NCBI RefSeq assembly: GCF_040807025.1
Contig: NC_090953.1
Span: 743,501-807,500, forward strand
Source: Struthio camelus
Taxonomy: Eukaryota > Chordata > Aves > Struthioniformes > Struthionidae
Direction: 5' to 3'
Length of the DNA stretch: 64,000 nt
In this document: piece by piece, positions 23,811-35,480 of the stretch
Layout of the letters: every line of letters begins with the position of its first letter
Numbering within the stretch: position 1 is the stretch's first letter
Position numbers and translations under genes: made by a program
The notes under the pieces: model-generated
What the model saw: only the letters and a program-made list of their open reading frames with translations
Told to the model about the DNA's origin: nothing
The model's database searches: none

Positions 23811-24110
23811 TTCCAAGGTACCTAGATGCTCACAGTGTGAGTCTGCGGTGACACTTCTCCTTGGCAGGCTAGGTTTGCTCTGCACTCACGGGGTCACTGG
23901 AGGGCTCTGGCAACCCCACAGTGTGGTAGCTCTGGCCGTGGTGCACCCGGGGTTCCTAAACTCTCGGGGAGCACCCCAGAGCAAACCCTCTTCTACGGGC
24001 TGCACCATCCTGAGTCCCACGCTTGCCTGTGTGGCGCCTATCACACGGCGACCGCTAAGGAGCCCTACTTCAGGCAGGCGATAAACTGCTAAAGCCGTTA
24101 ACAGGCGCGC
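23811..24110. other. Flank of the 22/23-bp minisatellite
   Basis: Unique-looking sequence after the last degenerate unit (about 23,797-23,815). No gene or known repeat is recognised. Confidence 0.35.
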
Positions 24111-25480
24111 AGATGTGAATCGGCGCGGGAGCGAGCAGCGCACGTCCCGGGTTGGGAGAGTCGCGGCCGCGGGGCTGGGGCTGCTCCCGGGCGCGGGGGT
24201 GTTTGCAAGCGGCCCGGCGGGCCGGCAGCCCTGGCCGCGGCCGTGCCCGAGCCCTGGCGCTCAGCCCCGTCTTGCTGGGCCCTGCTCGGCTCTGCCCCTG
24301 CGGCCGCGCAGCGCCGGTGCGTTAACCCAGCGCGTCGGGGCCCTTGAGGCCGGGCGGGCGAGAGGGTGCGTGCACGGGGACAGCGGCAGCGGGACGTCTC
24401 GGGGACGTGGCCGAGCTCAGGGCGCCCCGGGCAGCGCCGGCCGGAGCACCCGGCGGACGCGGGGACCCGCGGCGGGGACCGGCCGAGACGGGTCACCCCT
24501 CGCCGGGACGGCGAACGCGGATCCTCGCAGCCAGCCCGGGGCCCGTGTCCCCGGGGCCGGGCGCTGGGAGGAACCCACCCCTCAGACCAAGGGACCTTCT
24601 GGTCTCTCTCCTCGCTCCTGTCCGCGTTTTTACCGGAGCGTGGCTTTCCAGGCTTCTCCGGGAATTGCTGATGCCCCACAAGTGCTGGTGGGAAAAGGTG
24701 TAAAAAGGGCAGAATTTCCTGAGGCCCTGGGAGACCTGCAGGCCAAGTTTTGGAGAGTCCTAGAGCACCTCTGTCCCGGAGCAGGATGTTTGCCCAAACT
24801 GGACTGGACTCTGAACCCTCCGCATTTTGCTCAGGGAGGAGGTACAGAGTACACATCTTTACAAAAGAAAACGAGCAGGATACAGCAGTCTTCACACTTG
24901 ACTGGGGGGCAGATCATTTTCCTAGAGGAAACGGGACATCTCATTCAGAAACAGCGTTTTCCCAACTACTCTATGGCATCGATCTGGGATTTCCCTCAAA
25001 CCGCAACAGGCAGGAGAGCGGCGGCTCCTCCTGCTTCCGCGCCTGCTCCCTGACCCCCGCTGTGGCATTTTCTCTGTGCTCCGTAGGCTGGTTGATAGAG
25101 AATAATTCTTTTCCACAGAACATGCTGGGTCAAAACTGCTGCTTCTTTACGATGTCAGACAAGAATTTGTTGTTTTAACCTGTGACGTAGCGGGCTGCTC
25201 AATTTGCTCTTTGCAAGACAGCCCATCCTATATATAAAAACCATAAGAAATGTGCAGTAACTTCCGCAGATCTGTTTCTTGGGCGAACGAGGCCAGGCAG
25301 AGGTTCCTGCACCTTACTTATTGCAAACCGTTCGATAACATTTCATATGGTGAAAGAACATCGTTGTAATCGACCGAAGTTATGAGACCCTGGTGCAGCC
25401 TGGTCGCCCCTCTGGTGACTTAGCGTTTCAAATGCATGCTTCCTCCCGGGCTTTTGGGTCGTTCTGACTCCACTCGCTAG
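24111..25480. other. CpG-rich block then mixed sequence with a CTCF-like word
   Basis: CpG-rich from about 24,120 to 24,580. 24,700-25,400 is mixed, with an open frame of about 140 codons that matches nothing known. GCCCCTCTGGTGA at 25,416-25,428 is, on the minus strand, close to the CTCF core. Confidence 0.4.
25416..25428 (-). promoter_or_regulatory. Candidate CTCF site
   Basis: The minus strand reads TCACCAGAGGGGC, one base off the CCASYAGRKGGC core at its last position and with T for the first C. Short motif match only. Confidence 0.25.
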
Positions 25481-25815
25481 TCAAAAGCGTTCTTGCCACA
25501 CCCGGCCCGCGGGGTGATCACGGCTCGTGCCTCGGACCGCGGCCTTTCGGTCCCCGGCTCCGGGCGCCGCTGGCGCTGAGGGGCTGCGCTGCCGCCCGCG
25601 GCCTGGACAAGGGCAGCGTGCAAGGCGGCGTGCAAGGCACGGCAGGGCTGCCCTTCGTCACCGGTCGGCGGAGCAGCGCGGAGGCTGCAATTGCTGGCGG
25701 CGGCGGGGGCGCGACGGCCGTTGCGCCCAGCCTGCGCGGCGCGGCACGGCACGGCACCAGCAGCGGCCGGCACGGGCGGCTCGGCCCGGCGCCGCCGCCT
25801 CTGTCTTCGCTCCCG
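25481..25815. other. CpG-rich block
   Basis: Dense CpG with no gene recognised. It ends abruptly at the AT-rich island that follows. Confidence 0.4.
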
Positions 25816-25965
25816 TTTATTTTTGGCTCCCAAGTTGTCATAAATGATTGGAGCGTAACGGTTTTTAAAATTTGAACTCTAAACAGCTATTTAAAACCTT
25901 GACAGGATGCAAGAATGTATTAAAAGCTTATTTTTAGAGCCATTCTTAGCAGGAGAGGCTCATTC
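25816..25965. promoter_or_regulatory. AT-rich island, candidate conserved non-coding element
   Basis: Complex AT-rich sequence with GTCATAAATGATTGG (Hox/Pbx-like), CAGCTATTTAAAACC and TTAAAAGCTTATTTTTAG between two CpG-rich blocks. Such sharply bounded islands often mark conserved enhancers. This is inference from composition only. Confidence 0.35.
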
Positions 25966-26215
25966 GGGAGCAGCTCGGTCCCCTCCTGCTTCCTGCCGGA
26001 TGCACGAGGCGAAGCCGGGGACCGGGCGAGCGGGCGCCTGCGAGGACGTGGCGCCCCGTCCCCGTCCCTGCAGCCCGCGCTCCCGCGGCGCTCGCTCCGC
26101 ACCCCCTCTCCTTGCCCGGCTGAGCACGGCTCGGGGCGCGCTTCCCGGCCCCGACCGCTGTAATCCCGCGGAGCTGCCGGCGGCGGCCCGAGCGGGACGG
26201 CTACAAATCTCTCGC
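25966..26215. other. CpG-rich block
   Basis: Short CpG-rich stretch separating two AT-rich islands; no gene recognised. Confidence 0.4.
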
Positions 26216-26970
26216 CGCAATGCCTGGCCTCTAGATGGTTGGCGGTTTCTTTGGGATTAGCTGTGGCAGAGCAAAATGAGTTTTATTTCAGAGAGGTTTT
26301 TGACGCTGCCATTTTTCAATGATCTTGCGATTAATATAGAAATTAATTAGCATGTTGCAGATTTTAAAAATTCAGCTAATTAGGTGTTTGTGTTGCCAAG
26401 TATCCTAATGCTTCAGGATGGAAGCAGCTTTCCGAGCAACATATTCTTCCCTCCGCGTATTTTTCAATTGAAGGCTCTTGTGCATATATTTACCTTGCAA
26501 CATCCAGGAGGTTTTTTGGCCTCAAATATTTTATTTTCGCAGCGGATGACTATAGCTCTGATCTGGAATATTTTCTGGCCTGCACTTAATTAGTCATAAT
26601 TCAGAGGTTTTCATAAGTCACATACTGCACATGCTTAAGTGATAATGAGGTATTTCCACGCTGAATCACCAACTAATGATTTACAGCAATGATTTTGTTA
26701 TTAAATCTGCAACCCCTGGCTCCAGAGAGCAGCGCTGGGGAGCAGCCTGTTTGCTAATACACGGAGACAGTGGAATGCAAGCAGAAAATATTATGAACTC
26801 ATCATTAGAGCGCTGACATATTGATGTGGCACCTGCACCTGCCTGCAGGGTTTTCCAAAAAACGCTCCGGAATGTGGCTGCCAGATTGGTTATTTTCAAA
26901 TTCAGGCTGCTTGTTTAACGCACCGGAGCCAAGCTCATAAACAGCCTGTTCCAGCAGCTAACACTAGAAA
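26216..26970. promoter_or_regulatory. 750-bp AT-rich candidate enhancer cluster
   Basis: The longest complex AT-rich island of the left half. TAATTA homeodomain cores lie at 26,343, 26,378 and 26,587, with further motifs such as GATTAATATAG and CTAATGATTT. It has no open frame of note, no simple repeat and no retroposon signature. These traits fit a conserved developmental enhancer in the MIR184-RASGRF1 interval, but conservation cannot be read from one sequence. Confidence 0.4.
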
Positions 26971-28816
26971 AACACATGCACTGTGAAAGCGGGAGCGCAG
27001 AACCAGCGCTCGGCGCCCTCCCAGCCCAAACCCCCCCCGGCGGGACCAGCGCCCTGCTCCCCCCCTTTCCAGAGCCGCCAGGAAAAGGGACGTGTCTGTG
27101 GCTCCCGGCGGGCGTCCGCTGCTCCGGCTCCGCGCCGGGAGGGATCTGCCGGCTCCGAGGTGCCCGGGAGGCCGGCTGCCGGGAAGGGCGCTGCCGCTCG
27201 CCCGGGAGCCGAGCAGCCCCTGCGGGAGGCCGCGTTATGGACGGGCAGCGCGGATGTTGTCTCCCGCTATTTACAGCACAAAAATGATGCCGCTTGTGCT
27301 TTCGTCTGTTGGCCGTGGTTGCTGCTCCCCTACGGCTTTGTAGGCGTCGGCGAAGCTGGCGGCGTGGCGAAACGGCCCCGACCCTCCTCCCTGTGGCTCT
27401 CCTTGGGCAGGTGAACCAGGTGGCAGCTAAAAGAAAAAATCAGTAGTTTGTATTCACATGTAGCAGCCCAACAGTTTCTGTGTGCGGAAACATCTCCGCG
27501 GGGATTCAGGGAAGCGATGCGTTTAGAGAGTTTCTAGCAAGAAATTGCAAAAACGCTTCCCTCTGGGCCAAGGGGAAACACGCCTTTGGTGGCTGCGTTT
27601 ATTCAGCAGCAAAACCGGCCGGAAAACAGTTGCTTTTTGCAAGTGCGCTGGGACCACGGCACGGGGGTTTTACACCTGTCGGTCCCTCTGCTTCGCCCGT
27701 GCTGGCTCCTCCTCTTCCCTTTTTGATCTTGCTGTTCCTGGGGAAAGATAAAAAAAAAATTCCCTTGGCGTAAGTTTTAGAGAAGTGAGCGCTCGAACCG
27801 CCTGGATATTGTGTTCGCAGTGAGAATCGAGGTGAGGTCAGGGAAATTCGCAAATAGATGAATATGAAAGTCGCTAGGTTAAGACAAGTATTGACAGACA
27901 AGCTGTTCTGGGCAGCGCCTGTGCGGGTAACCCCCAGGAGAAGGGAGGCAAACAGCTTGCGCAGACGTGACGGACCCGAATAGCTGTGCTTTGTCCTCGC
28001 TTCGCTGTACGCTGGATTAACTACAAGGGTAATATTTGCCCCACGTATATCATAGCAGCTTGGTGGTAGCTGCGTTTTTTTGTGGACGATTGCTGCCCAA
28101 GCAATCGCAAGCGAAGGGAGCAGGAACCGCTTTTGTAAATAAACAGCGCTTTCTGTTTTAGGCTAAAGAGGAAAGATAAGCCACAGATGCACGTCACTTT
28201 GTGTCTCTTGCGGCTGTGCAACGCGCTCTGCCCAGGAGTAAATGAGCAAGGGATAACTGTTTAAGTGAGTTGTCATCTCGCTGTTCATCTCTGGCTTTGG
28301 CAGGGGTTCAAAAGCGTTAAAACACTGCCTGATCCTGGTCTTCACGGGGCGGCGCGTCTGGCCGGTCTGCTCTCACCGGGGGCGGCGGACCAGGCGCGCC
28401 GCTGCGCGGGGCCCCCGCGGGGCGACCCGCGGCCGCGCCAGCCAAGCAGCCGCGCGTCCGCAAAGCCCTTTGCAAACCCAAGCGCTTTCTCAGCGCTCGG
28501 TGCTTCCGGTGGCGTAGCTGGTGCCCTCGGCGCGCGGGACCGGAGGAGGCATGCACACGCTTCGCCCCTGCGGCGGGGGGTCGGGCGGGCGTTTCGGTGC
28601 CCGGCGTGGCGCGTTGGCACGGGACGGAGGGCGGCAGGGGAGAGGGGCTGCAGTGCCTGGCACAGCCCCGGCGCAGCCGAACTGCGAAATGCTGGGCAAG
28701 GGGCGACGCTGCGGAGCCGTCCTGGCCAGGATATCGCCCGTCAGCGCCCAGCTCCGGGCAAAGTGGGGCCTCCGGCGGGTCCGACCCAGCGTGGCCGGGA
28801 GGGGCGGCTGGTGGGG
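26971..28816. other. Intergenic, GC-rich ends and mixed centre
   Basis: CpG-rich at 26,990-27,250 and 28,340-28,810; mixed between. Minus-strand frames leading out of the following minisatellite run into this block but carry no known domain. Confidence 0.4.
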
Positions 28817-29712
28817 CACAGCCAGCACAGCTGGACACAGCTGGCCACAGCCAGGCAATAGCTGACATGGCAGGCAAGGCTAGGCACAGCCAGGCACAGC
28901 TGGACACAGCCAAGCTTGGCTGGCACCGCTGGACACAACGGGCACAGCTGGATTCAGACAGGCACAGCTGGACACAGCGGGCACAGCTGGACACAGACAG
29001 GCACAGCGGGCACAGCTGGACACAGGCAGGCACAGCTGGACACAGGCAGGCACAGCTGGACACAGCGGGCACAGCTGGACACAGGCAGGCACAGCGGGCA
29101 CAGCTGGACACAGGCAGGCACAGCTGGACACAGCGGGCACAGCTGGACACAGGCAGGCACAGCTGGACACAGGCAGGCACAGCTGGACACAGCGGGCACA
29201 GCTGGACACAGGCAGGCACAGCTGGACACAGGCAGGCACAGCTGGACACAGCGGGCACAGCTGGACACAGGCAGGCACAGCTGGACACAGGCAGGCACAG
29301 ATGGCACAACTGGCATGACTGGTACCACTGGACACAGGCAGGCACAGCTGGACACAGCCAGGCACAGCTGGACATAGGCAGGCACAGCTGGCACAACTGG
29401 CGTGACTGGTACCACTGGACACAGGCAGGCACAGCTGGACACAGCCAGGCACAGCTGGACACAGGCAGGCACAGATGGCACAACTGGCGTGACTGGTACC
29501 ACTGGACACAGGCAGGCACAGCTGGACACAGCCAGGCACAGATGGCACAACTGGCATGACTGGTACCACTGGACACAGGCAGGCACAGCTGGACACAGCC
29601 AGGCACAGCTGGACACAGGCAGGCACAGATGGCACAACTGGCGTGACTGGTACCACTGGACACAGCTGGCACAGCTGGACACAGGCAGGCACAGCTGGCA
29701 GGGCTGGCACAG
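28817..29712 (+). repeat. 20-bp minisatellite with an 87-bp higher-order repeat
   Basis: The basic unit is GGCACAGCTGGACACAGGCA (20 bases) with a 19-base variant containing AGCGGGC. In the right half an extra segment, GATGGCACAACTGGC(A/G)TGACTGG then TACCACTGG, joins several units into an 87-base higher-order repeat: GGTACC recurs at 29,321, 29,408, 29,495, 29,562 and 29,649, spaced 87, 87, 67 and 87. The 67 spacing is one 20-base unit short. The Cys/Val/Pro-rich minus frames and the Gln/Ala/Thr-rich plus frames through it are by-products. Confidence 0.96.
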
Positions 29713-31980
29713 CCGGCTGCGCCTCGGGGCAGCGCCGCAGCCCGGAGCGGGGAGGGCGACGGTCGTCCTCCCTCGGCTGTAGCGCTCGCCCCCGAAGCGC
29801 CGGCCAGCTGGGCAGCCCCGGGGGCTGCTGCTCTGCGGTACCGCCGGCGCGCTGCTGTGTCGCCCCCGCTGCCGGTCGGCCGGCTGTCCTGGGGGGGTCG
29901 GTTGGTCGGACAGACGGACGGACGGGGGGGGGTGTCCGTCCTGAGGCTCTGCTGTGTGCAGGGACCTGCAGCCGGCCAGCACTTCCGCGCTTCTCCAGGC
30001 GGAGAGGAGGCTGCAGCGAGGTCCCTCGGCGTGTGCCGAGGGCTGTGGGTCCTGCCCCCGCCGCGTGCGTTGCCCACGGCACGGAGCGTTTGGTGACTCA
30101 GCCCGGGCTCACGTTATTTCTCCCCGTGCCGAGGGCTCCCCGGGCTGCCAGTGCCCCAACCCCGCTGCACGGGGCTGCTGCCGCCCGCCTCCCCCAGCTC
30201 CGGCACCTCAGGGTGCTGGCACCTCTCAGCGCTGACGCGTGCCAGGTAAGTCTGCTGATGCTGTTAATGAAATCTGCAGCCTGGAGGCTATGAATTATTG
30301 CTGATTTTCTCTTTTGGGTGCAGGTGGTTTTGTCTTTTTTCCTGGGGGTTTTCACCCCGTTCTCCGAGCGGACACTGCCCTGTTCCTGCCCACCACCCTT
30401 TCTGCACAGGTCCCGCGCGCGAGGCATTGAGACCCACTGGGCTGTTGGTGAAACACAGGCAGGTCTCCGTCTGCAGCTCTGCATGGCGTGTACAGTTCTA
30501 GCAAGGAGATATTTGTAGAAACAAATCATGTTGCTCATTCCCAAATTCTTGCAAGCTCTTCCTGCAAAGCAGCACTGGATTGAGACAGGCTTAAAAAGTG
30601 GGTCAAGTGCTCTTCTCCCAGGATAATCGATGTTGGCAGGTTTCCCTGTGAACCAAATTCTGGTGGCTCTCATCTACCCAAAGTAGCAGGTGTAGATGAC
30701 ACCCTGGATGTGGCACCTCTCTCTCCCAGCACAGGTACGTGCACCTCCCCGTACGGCAGGGCTGGGAGCTGGAGGCACAAACTGGAATTTGTGCCCAGCA
30801 AGCTCTCCCCAAATCCGGTTGCTATGGTAGCTGGATGCGGCTGCAGGTGTACTTAAATAAGTGCAGGCTGTCGCAGATGTGTCATCTGAATATATCCCTG
30901 TCAATGCAATAGAGGAAATAGTGAACATGAAAGGACGTCTGTGCTGCCCAAAAAATAGCTGTCAGCAATTAGCAAAATTTTAATGGGATTAAAATATGCG
31001 CTGCTTCTCGTGTTACCAGTGTGATGGATTCCCAGTCCCGAAGGCAGGGACCGTGCCCTCTTTCTCTTTGGAGCAGAGGGGGCCGCGGAGCAACTGAGCC
31101 CAAGCTCAACTCCTGCATGTGCTGCAAAGGGAAAGCAGAGGAGAACGATGCAATGCCAGAGCTTGCAGGGCTCAATGGTCCTTAGTTAAGTCACACTGAA
31201 GCCCACTGGGGATTTGCCCAAGAGATGACTGCATGTTTTGACCCTTTCAGCAGATCTGTCGACACCTAGTTCCTGGTTTGCTCGTCTCTGTTTGCTTTGT
31301 TGGTTAATTTAGTTTTACTGGAAAGCATAGAGGCTTTCCCAGCGGTCAGTGGCCGACCAGGAGACATGTTGGATGCAGGCAGCCCTCGAGCTCGGGGCTC
31401 TGACAAGCGCTTGCCCATCCCAAAGGTGCCCTCTGCGATACCTTGTAGGGAAAGCTCTGGCCAAGCCCTTGGTCGCCGTCTCCGCTCACGCTCCTGCGCC
31501 TTTGTTAAATGAGTGTTCAGCCTTTAAGCTGCTGAGGGGAATTGGCTCTGCAGCAGCAGAAGGCACCCTTCCACCATGCAAGCAACAGTCAGCCCGGTAT
31601 TTTTTAAAAGGGAGTGGGGGATTTTGCGTGTGATGAGTTAACATACTGGAGTGTGATAGTGGAGGTCCATACTGCCGCTTTCCAACCTTGTGTTATCAGG
31701 AGTAACAGTCTTGCTGCAGCCTGGATCCTGAGGCTTAAACCCTTCCAGGTAGGAATGAAACGCCACCAAAGCCAAATCACAGCTTGAATCTCAAAGAATT
31801 TGCATCTCGCCAAGTGGCTGGTTACGGGCACGCCGAACCCGCGACGCGTCCGCATCTGTGGTGCGTGGCCCTGGAGAAGGGCTGTATCCAGGAGCTGGGG
31901 CAGCCAGGAGAGCCAGGTTCAGATGCTCGCTCTGAGGTTCAGCAGGAGCTCACGGGGGGAAGCTATTAACAGCGGGCTGA
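29713..31980. other. Intergenic: CpG-rich then mixed
   Basis: CpG-rich at 29,715-30,240. 30,780-31,010 is AT-richer and complex, a weak regulatory candidate (AGCAATTAGCAAAATTTTAA). Nothing else is recognised. Confidence 0.4.
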
Positions 31981-33300
31981 GGAGTTGGGGGCAGGCGAGC
32001 GGGCTTCCCGCAGCCGAACCGTTCCCGCGCGGCGCAGAGGCGTGCGCGCTCGCCGGGCCGGCGGGAGGAGCGACGGGTACCCGCCTCCGGGGCAGGCGGT
32101 ATTTGGGAAGGGGCGCCTGCAGCCCACGTGCCCCGCGATCAGACCGGGCTCTTCCCCGTGCCCTCGGCTCTGCGCGTGGCAGACAGCTCCGTTTGCGCCG
32201 TCAGCTTCGCGTTCGCCTCCTTGTGTCTCGAGGAAAACTTTTTGTCTTTTTTTTTTTTTTTTTGGCTGCCAAACTGCTGCTGCTGAGACTCAGGGGGCTT
32301 CTTTTCAGACAGCTCCGGGAGCCTGGAAACCCGCTGCTAAGGGCTTGCTGTCCGCGGAGCAGCGCCGGGTGCAACCTTTCCACCGGGCTCCCCGCGCTGG
32401 GACGGTCCAGGAGCCGCAGCGGGCGGCTGGGGCGCGCAGGCAGGCGCGTGGCCGGTGCCGGGCACCGAGCTGCGGTTTGATCTCCTTCAAGACCACCTTA
32501 TCCGCAGCCGGCGCGGGAGGCCGGGGCAGCCGCATGCACAGCTCTGCCTCCCGGGAGACGAGGACAAGGGCCGTTTGCTAGCAGAACATCTTTTTGGGGT
32601 AGCTCCTGGTTAGAAACAGCTGGTGCAGGAGGGTGCCAGTGCTGGGCACGGGGACTTGCCCTTGGAAAGAAAGGAGGCGTACGTTAGCCTGGTTTTTAAG
32701 AGCAACCCTGGTGCATTTGTGCACTGCACACCAGCAAAGGGCGACTGAAGGCAGTTTCTGGGATCAGGTCGAGGTCGGTGCAGCTTTGAGCAGAAAGCGG
32801 AGGCTGCGGGTCGTGGACCTGGTCGGGAGCCGGGACGGTGGCTGGGGAGCGGCGTCAGGGCGTCAGGCCCGCGTCTAGCAGCGGCTGAGGGGGGTACGTG
32901 GAGCACGGCGTGGGCAGAGGGCAGCAGGCGGCGGATGAAGGCCAGGCGGAGGCTGCGACGCCATCGCGAGCCGAGCTCCCAGGCGCGATTCCTCGGAGCT
33001 GCTGGAACTTGGCCCCGTCCTACCGCGTCCGCTAAGAGCCTGAGCAGCAGAGACGTCTCTCGAGCAGACCCGGGCTCAGCCGCCCCGGGAGCGGCGCGGA
33101 TCCCCTTGGGCTCTGCCGTTAGGGCTGCGGATTTCGGGTGCCGGCGCCCAGGGCCCGCGCGAGCCCGGCGGCTCCCGAGGCCGCGCGGCCCCGCGGGGGG
33201 GATGCTCCCGCGGCGTTCGGACACACCGGAGCTCGTTCCCGGCCGTCCTGCCGCGGCGCCAGCCCGGCTCGGAGGCCCGGACGCTGCTCCAGATAATGCG
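31981..33300. other. CpG-rich block
   Basis: High CpG throughout most of the stretch, interrupted by a T-run at 32,247-32,263. No gene recognised. Confidence 0.4.
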
Positions 33301-35214
33301 CTCGTCTTTTGGCTGCAGTCCGTTTCGTTTTGTGCTTTTGAGAGACGGGACCGTTTCTGCCGCGTAGCAAACCGACATGCAGGGACGGCAAGGACGCTTT
33401 TCGCTTAGGATAAGAAATCAGGGAAGACCTGGATGTGTTTGTGGTGTCATCTGCTCCGGACGCGGTTTCCTGAGCAGTGTTCTCCTCCCCGTGCTTTTGC
33501 GGGGCTGGGAGCCAGGAGTCCTCGGGAAGGCGGCACCCCGAGGGCAGCCCATCTGCTGGCCGCCACGGGGGCACGGCGGTGGCAGCCGGCCCTCTCGGCG
33601 GGGCCGGGAACGCAGCAGGAACCTGCCCAGCTTCGCTCGGCCGCTCCAGGAGCAACTGCTGATTGCCCTCCGGGAGGCTGCAAACCTCGCGACCCGCCAA
33701 GCGCAGCTCCGCCGCAGGGCGAATCAGCCTGTGAGCAGTAGACGCGTTTCTTCTTGGAGGCTATCCCACTTTCTAACCGTACATCCCCCACTGTGTTCAA
33801 TGAGAAATGCAATGTTTTTGCGTATTTGCATTGCTTTGCATTTTGCTGTAACTTTTAAAAACTTTATTAGAAGCCTAAAGGGTGCAATTAAATTCTTGTC
33901 TGAGCTCGACTCCTGCAGCACAAGAAGGTACCAGGTCTACTTTAGATGCTGCTTTACGTCCTACTTGTTAGTGCTAATTTTGTCAGTAGAAACGATGCGT
34001 CTCTGAACGTCCCAAGGGCACATACGAATCGATTAATGGGCCAGGTGAAATACAGTGCTTGAGAAACACCTGAAACAAGACGGTCCTACGCTTTCAGTGT
34101 AGCTGCGTGTTAAAACCATGATAAAATACCACGGAAAACTTAGCAAACGCCCCGAACTGAATGTCTCGCCTTCCTCTAAGCACAGGGCAGCAAGCGTTTT
34201 TCAGTCTGTAGCTGGTGTTACGAAAGGGCAAAGCCTTTTTTTCTCTTTTTCCAGATGTGCTGGGTCACCTGGAGCTGTTTCTGAAAGCAAGTCACTTACT
34301 TCGGCGTTAACCCGCAAAGCTCGCGCTCAGCTTGGCTGGCGCGCGGGTCTTCCCCGTGCAGCGGGAGCAGCGACCGCGGGCGATGGGTCCGGGTCTGGCC
34401 GGGGCGCAGCCGCGCTGGGGGCGATTGATGGGATGAACGGCGCCCGCGGGGCAAATCACGCCGGCGGCGCCAGCTCGGGGCAGCGGGGAAGCGGCTGGGG
34501 TCCGTGCTCGGCCTGAGCCGGTCGGTGCCGTGGGCGTCCCGGCCGGAGAGAGCCCCGACAGCGGGTTTGGCAGCGAAGGCGGCAGGATGCAGGAGGAGCC
34601 CGTAGGTGATGGGGACGTAGCCGGGACCGCTCGTCTCCTGGCTGCCGCCCGCCGGTCTGTGCCGGGACCCCGCGGCCGCCGGCTCCGCGGTCCTCAGCGG
34701 GGTCTCGAGGGAGACGGAGCCGAACAGCAGCGGGGAGGCGAAGGCGAGTTGCCGTGGTAACCAGCTATGGCACCGGCATCCGAACGCGTCCAACGGGGTG
34801 AATTTAAAAAAAAGCAAAACAAAACAACAGACGGTTTGGCGTCAGTAAACAGCTTAACGCCGCTGTTCCTGAAAGCCCGGTGGTTGCGCCCGCGTTGCCG
34901 GGGGGTCCCGACCTACCGCCGCTGGAATTGCACCGAGGCGCATTGACAGAGCCGGGCTCGGCCGCTGCGTCAGAACCGGCTGCAAGCGGGTAACTCGTTC
35001 AGCCCGTCACACGCGCGCTGGAAGGGTTGCCCAAAAGGCGACAGCAAAGCGCCGTTCCGCCGGTCGCCGAGGGCTGGCCGGTCTGGGCAGCTCCTGGCTC
35101 GCGTGCTTTCACTTGCGGCCTGAGCGCAGATCTCTCGCCAGCAGCTCCAGCAAGTGAATAGCCGCGACGGCGGCGTGGATTGTCTGCACAGTCCACGCCA
35201 TTGTAACCTCTGCG
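33301..35214. other. Intergenic with a second CTCF-like word
   Basis: 33,480-33,720 and 34,280-35,200 are CpG-rich, and 33,740-34,250 is AT-richer. GCCCATCTGCTGG at 33,547-33,559 reads CCAGCAGATGGGC on the minus strand. No gene recognised. Confidence 0.4.
33547..33559 (-). promoter_or_regulatory. Candidate CTCF site
   Basis: The minus strand gives CCAGCAGATGG, matching the first eleven positions of the CTCF core, then G in place of C. Motif match only. Confidence 0.25.
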
Positions 35215-35480
35215 CGAGATCCCCGCTCTAGCTAATTAATTTTCAATAATATGCAGCGTGCTTGTTTTCAAAAAATAAATTAATTTGTAAACCATTTGCA
35301 CTATTTTATCTGTCATTTAAGCTTCTAGGGTTTGCAATTTTAATGCATTACATCAGTTAATCAAAATTCTCTTCCAGCAACAGTTTTAATTAAGCTCATT
35401 TTCTCTCCCTTTGCTAATTCAATGCTGTAGCTAAGGGCTGCTAATGAGATCATGGTTTTTTGTTTTTTTTTTTTTTCATA
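35215..35480. promoter_or_regulatory. AT-rich candidate conserved non-coding element
   Basis: Sharply bounded AT-rich sequence with several homeodomain-type words: CTAATTAATTTTC at 35,232, AATTAATTTG at about 35,277 and TTTAATTAAGC near 35,386, plus GATAAAATAG on the minus strand. It ends in a T-run at about 35,460-35,476. No frame or retroposon hallmark explains it. Confidence 0.4.

Noticed and set aside
22084..23825. Open frames of up to 504 codons with HGQQVSRRTVS-type repeats, in all three plus frames
   Set aside because: They follow the 22/23-bp minisatellite. Its units carry no stop except TATTAG subtypes, so frames open in every phase; no start context, splice structure or family supports a protein.
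28317..30082. Minus-strand frames of 586 and 400 codons rich in Cys-Val-Pro and plus frames rich in His-Ser-Trp-Thr-Gln
   Set aside because: They are translations of the 20-bp minisatellite and its CpG-rich flanks; several frames on both strands are equally open.
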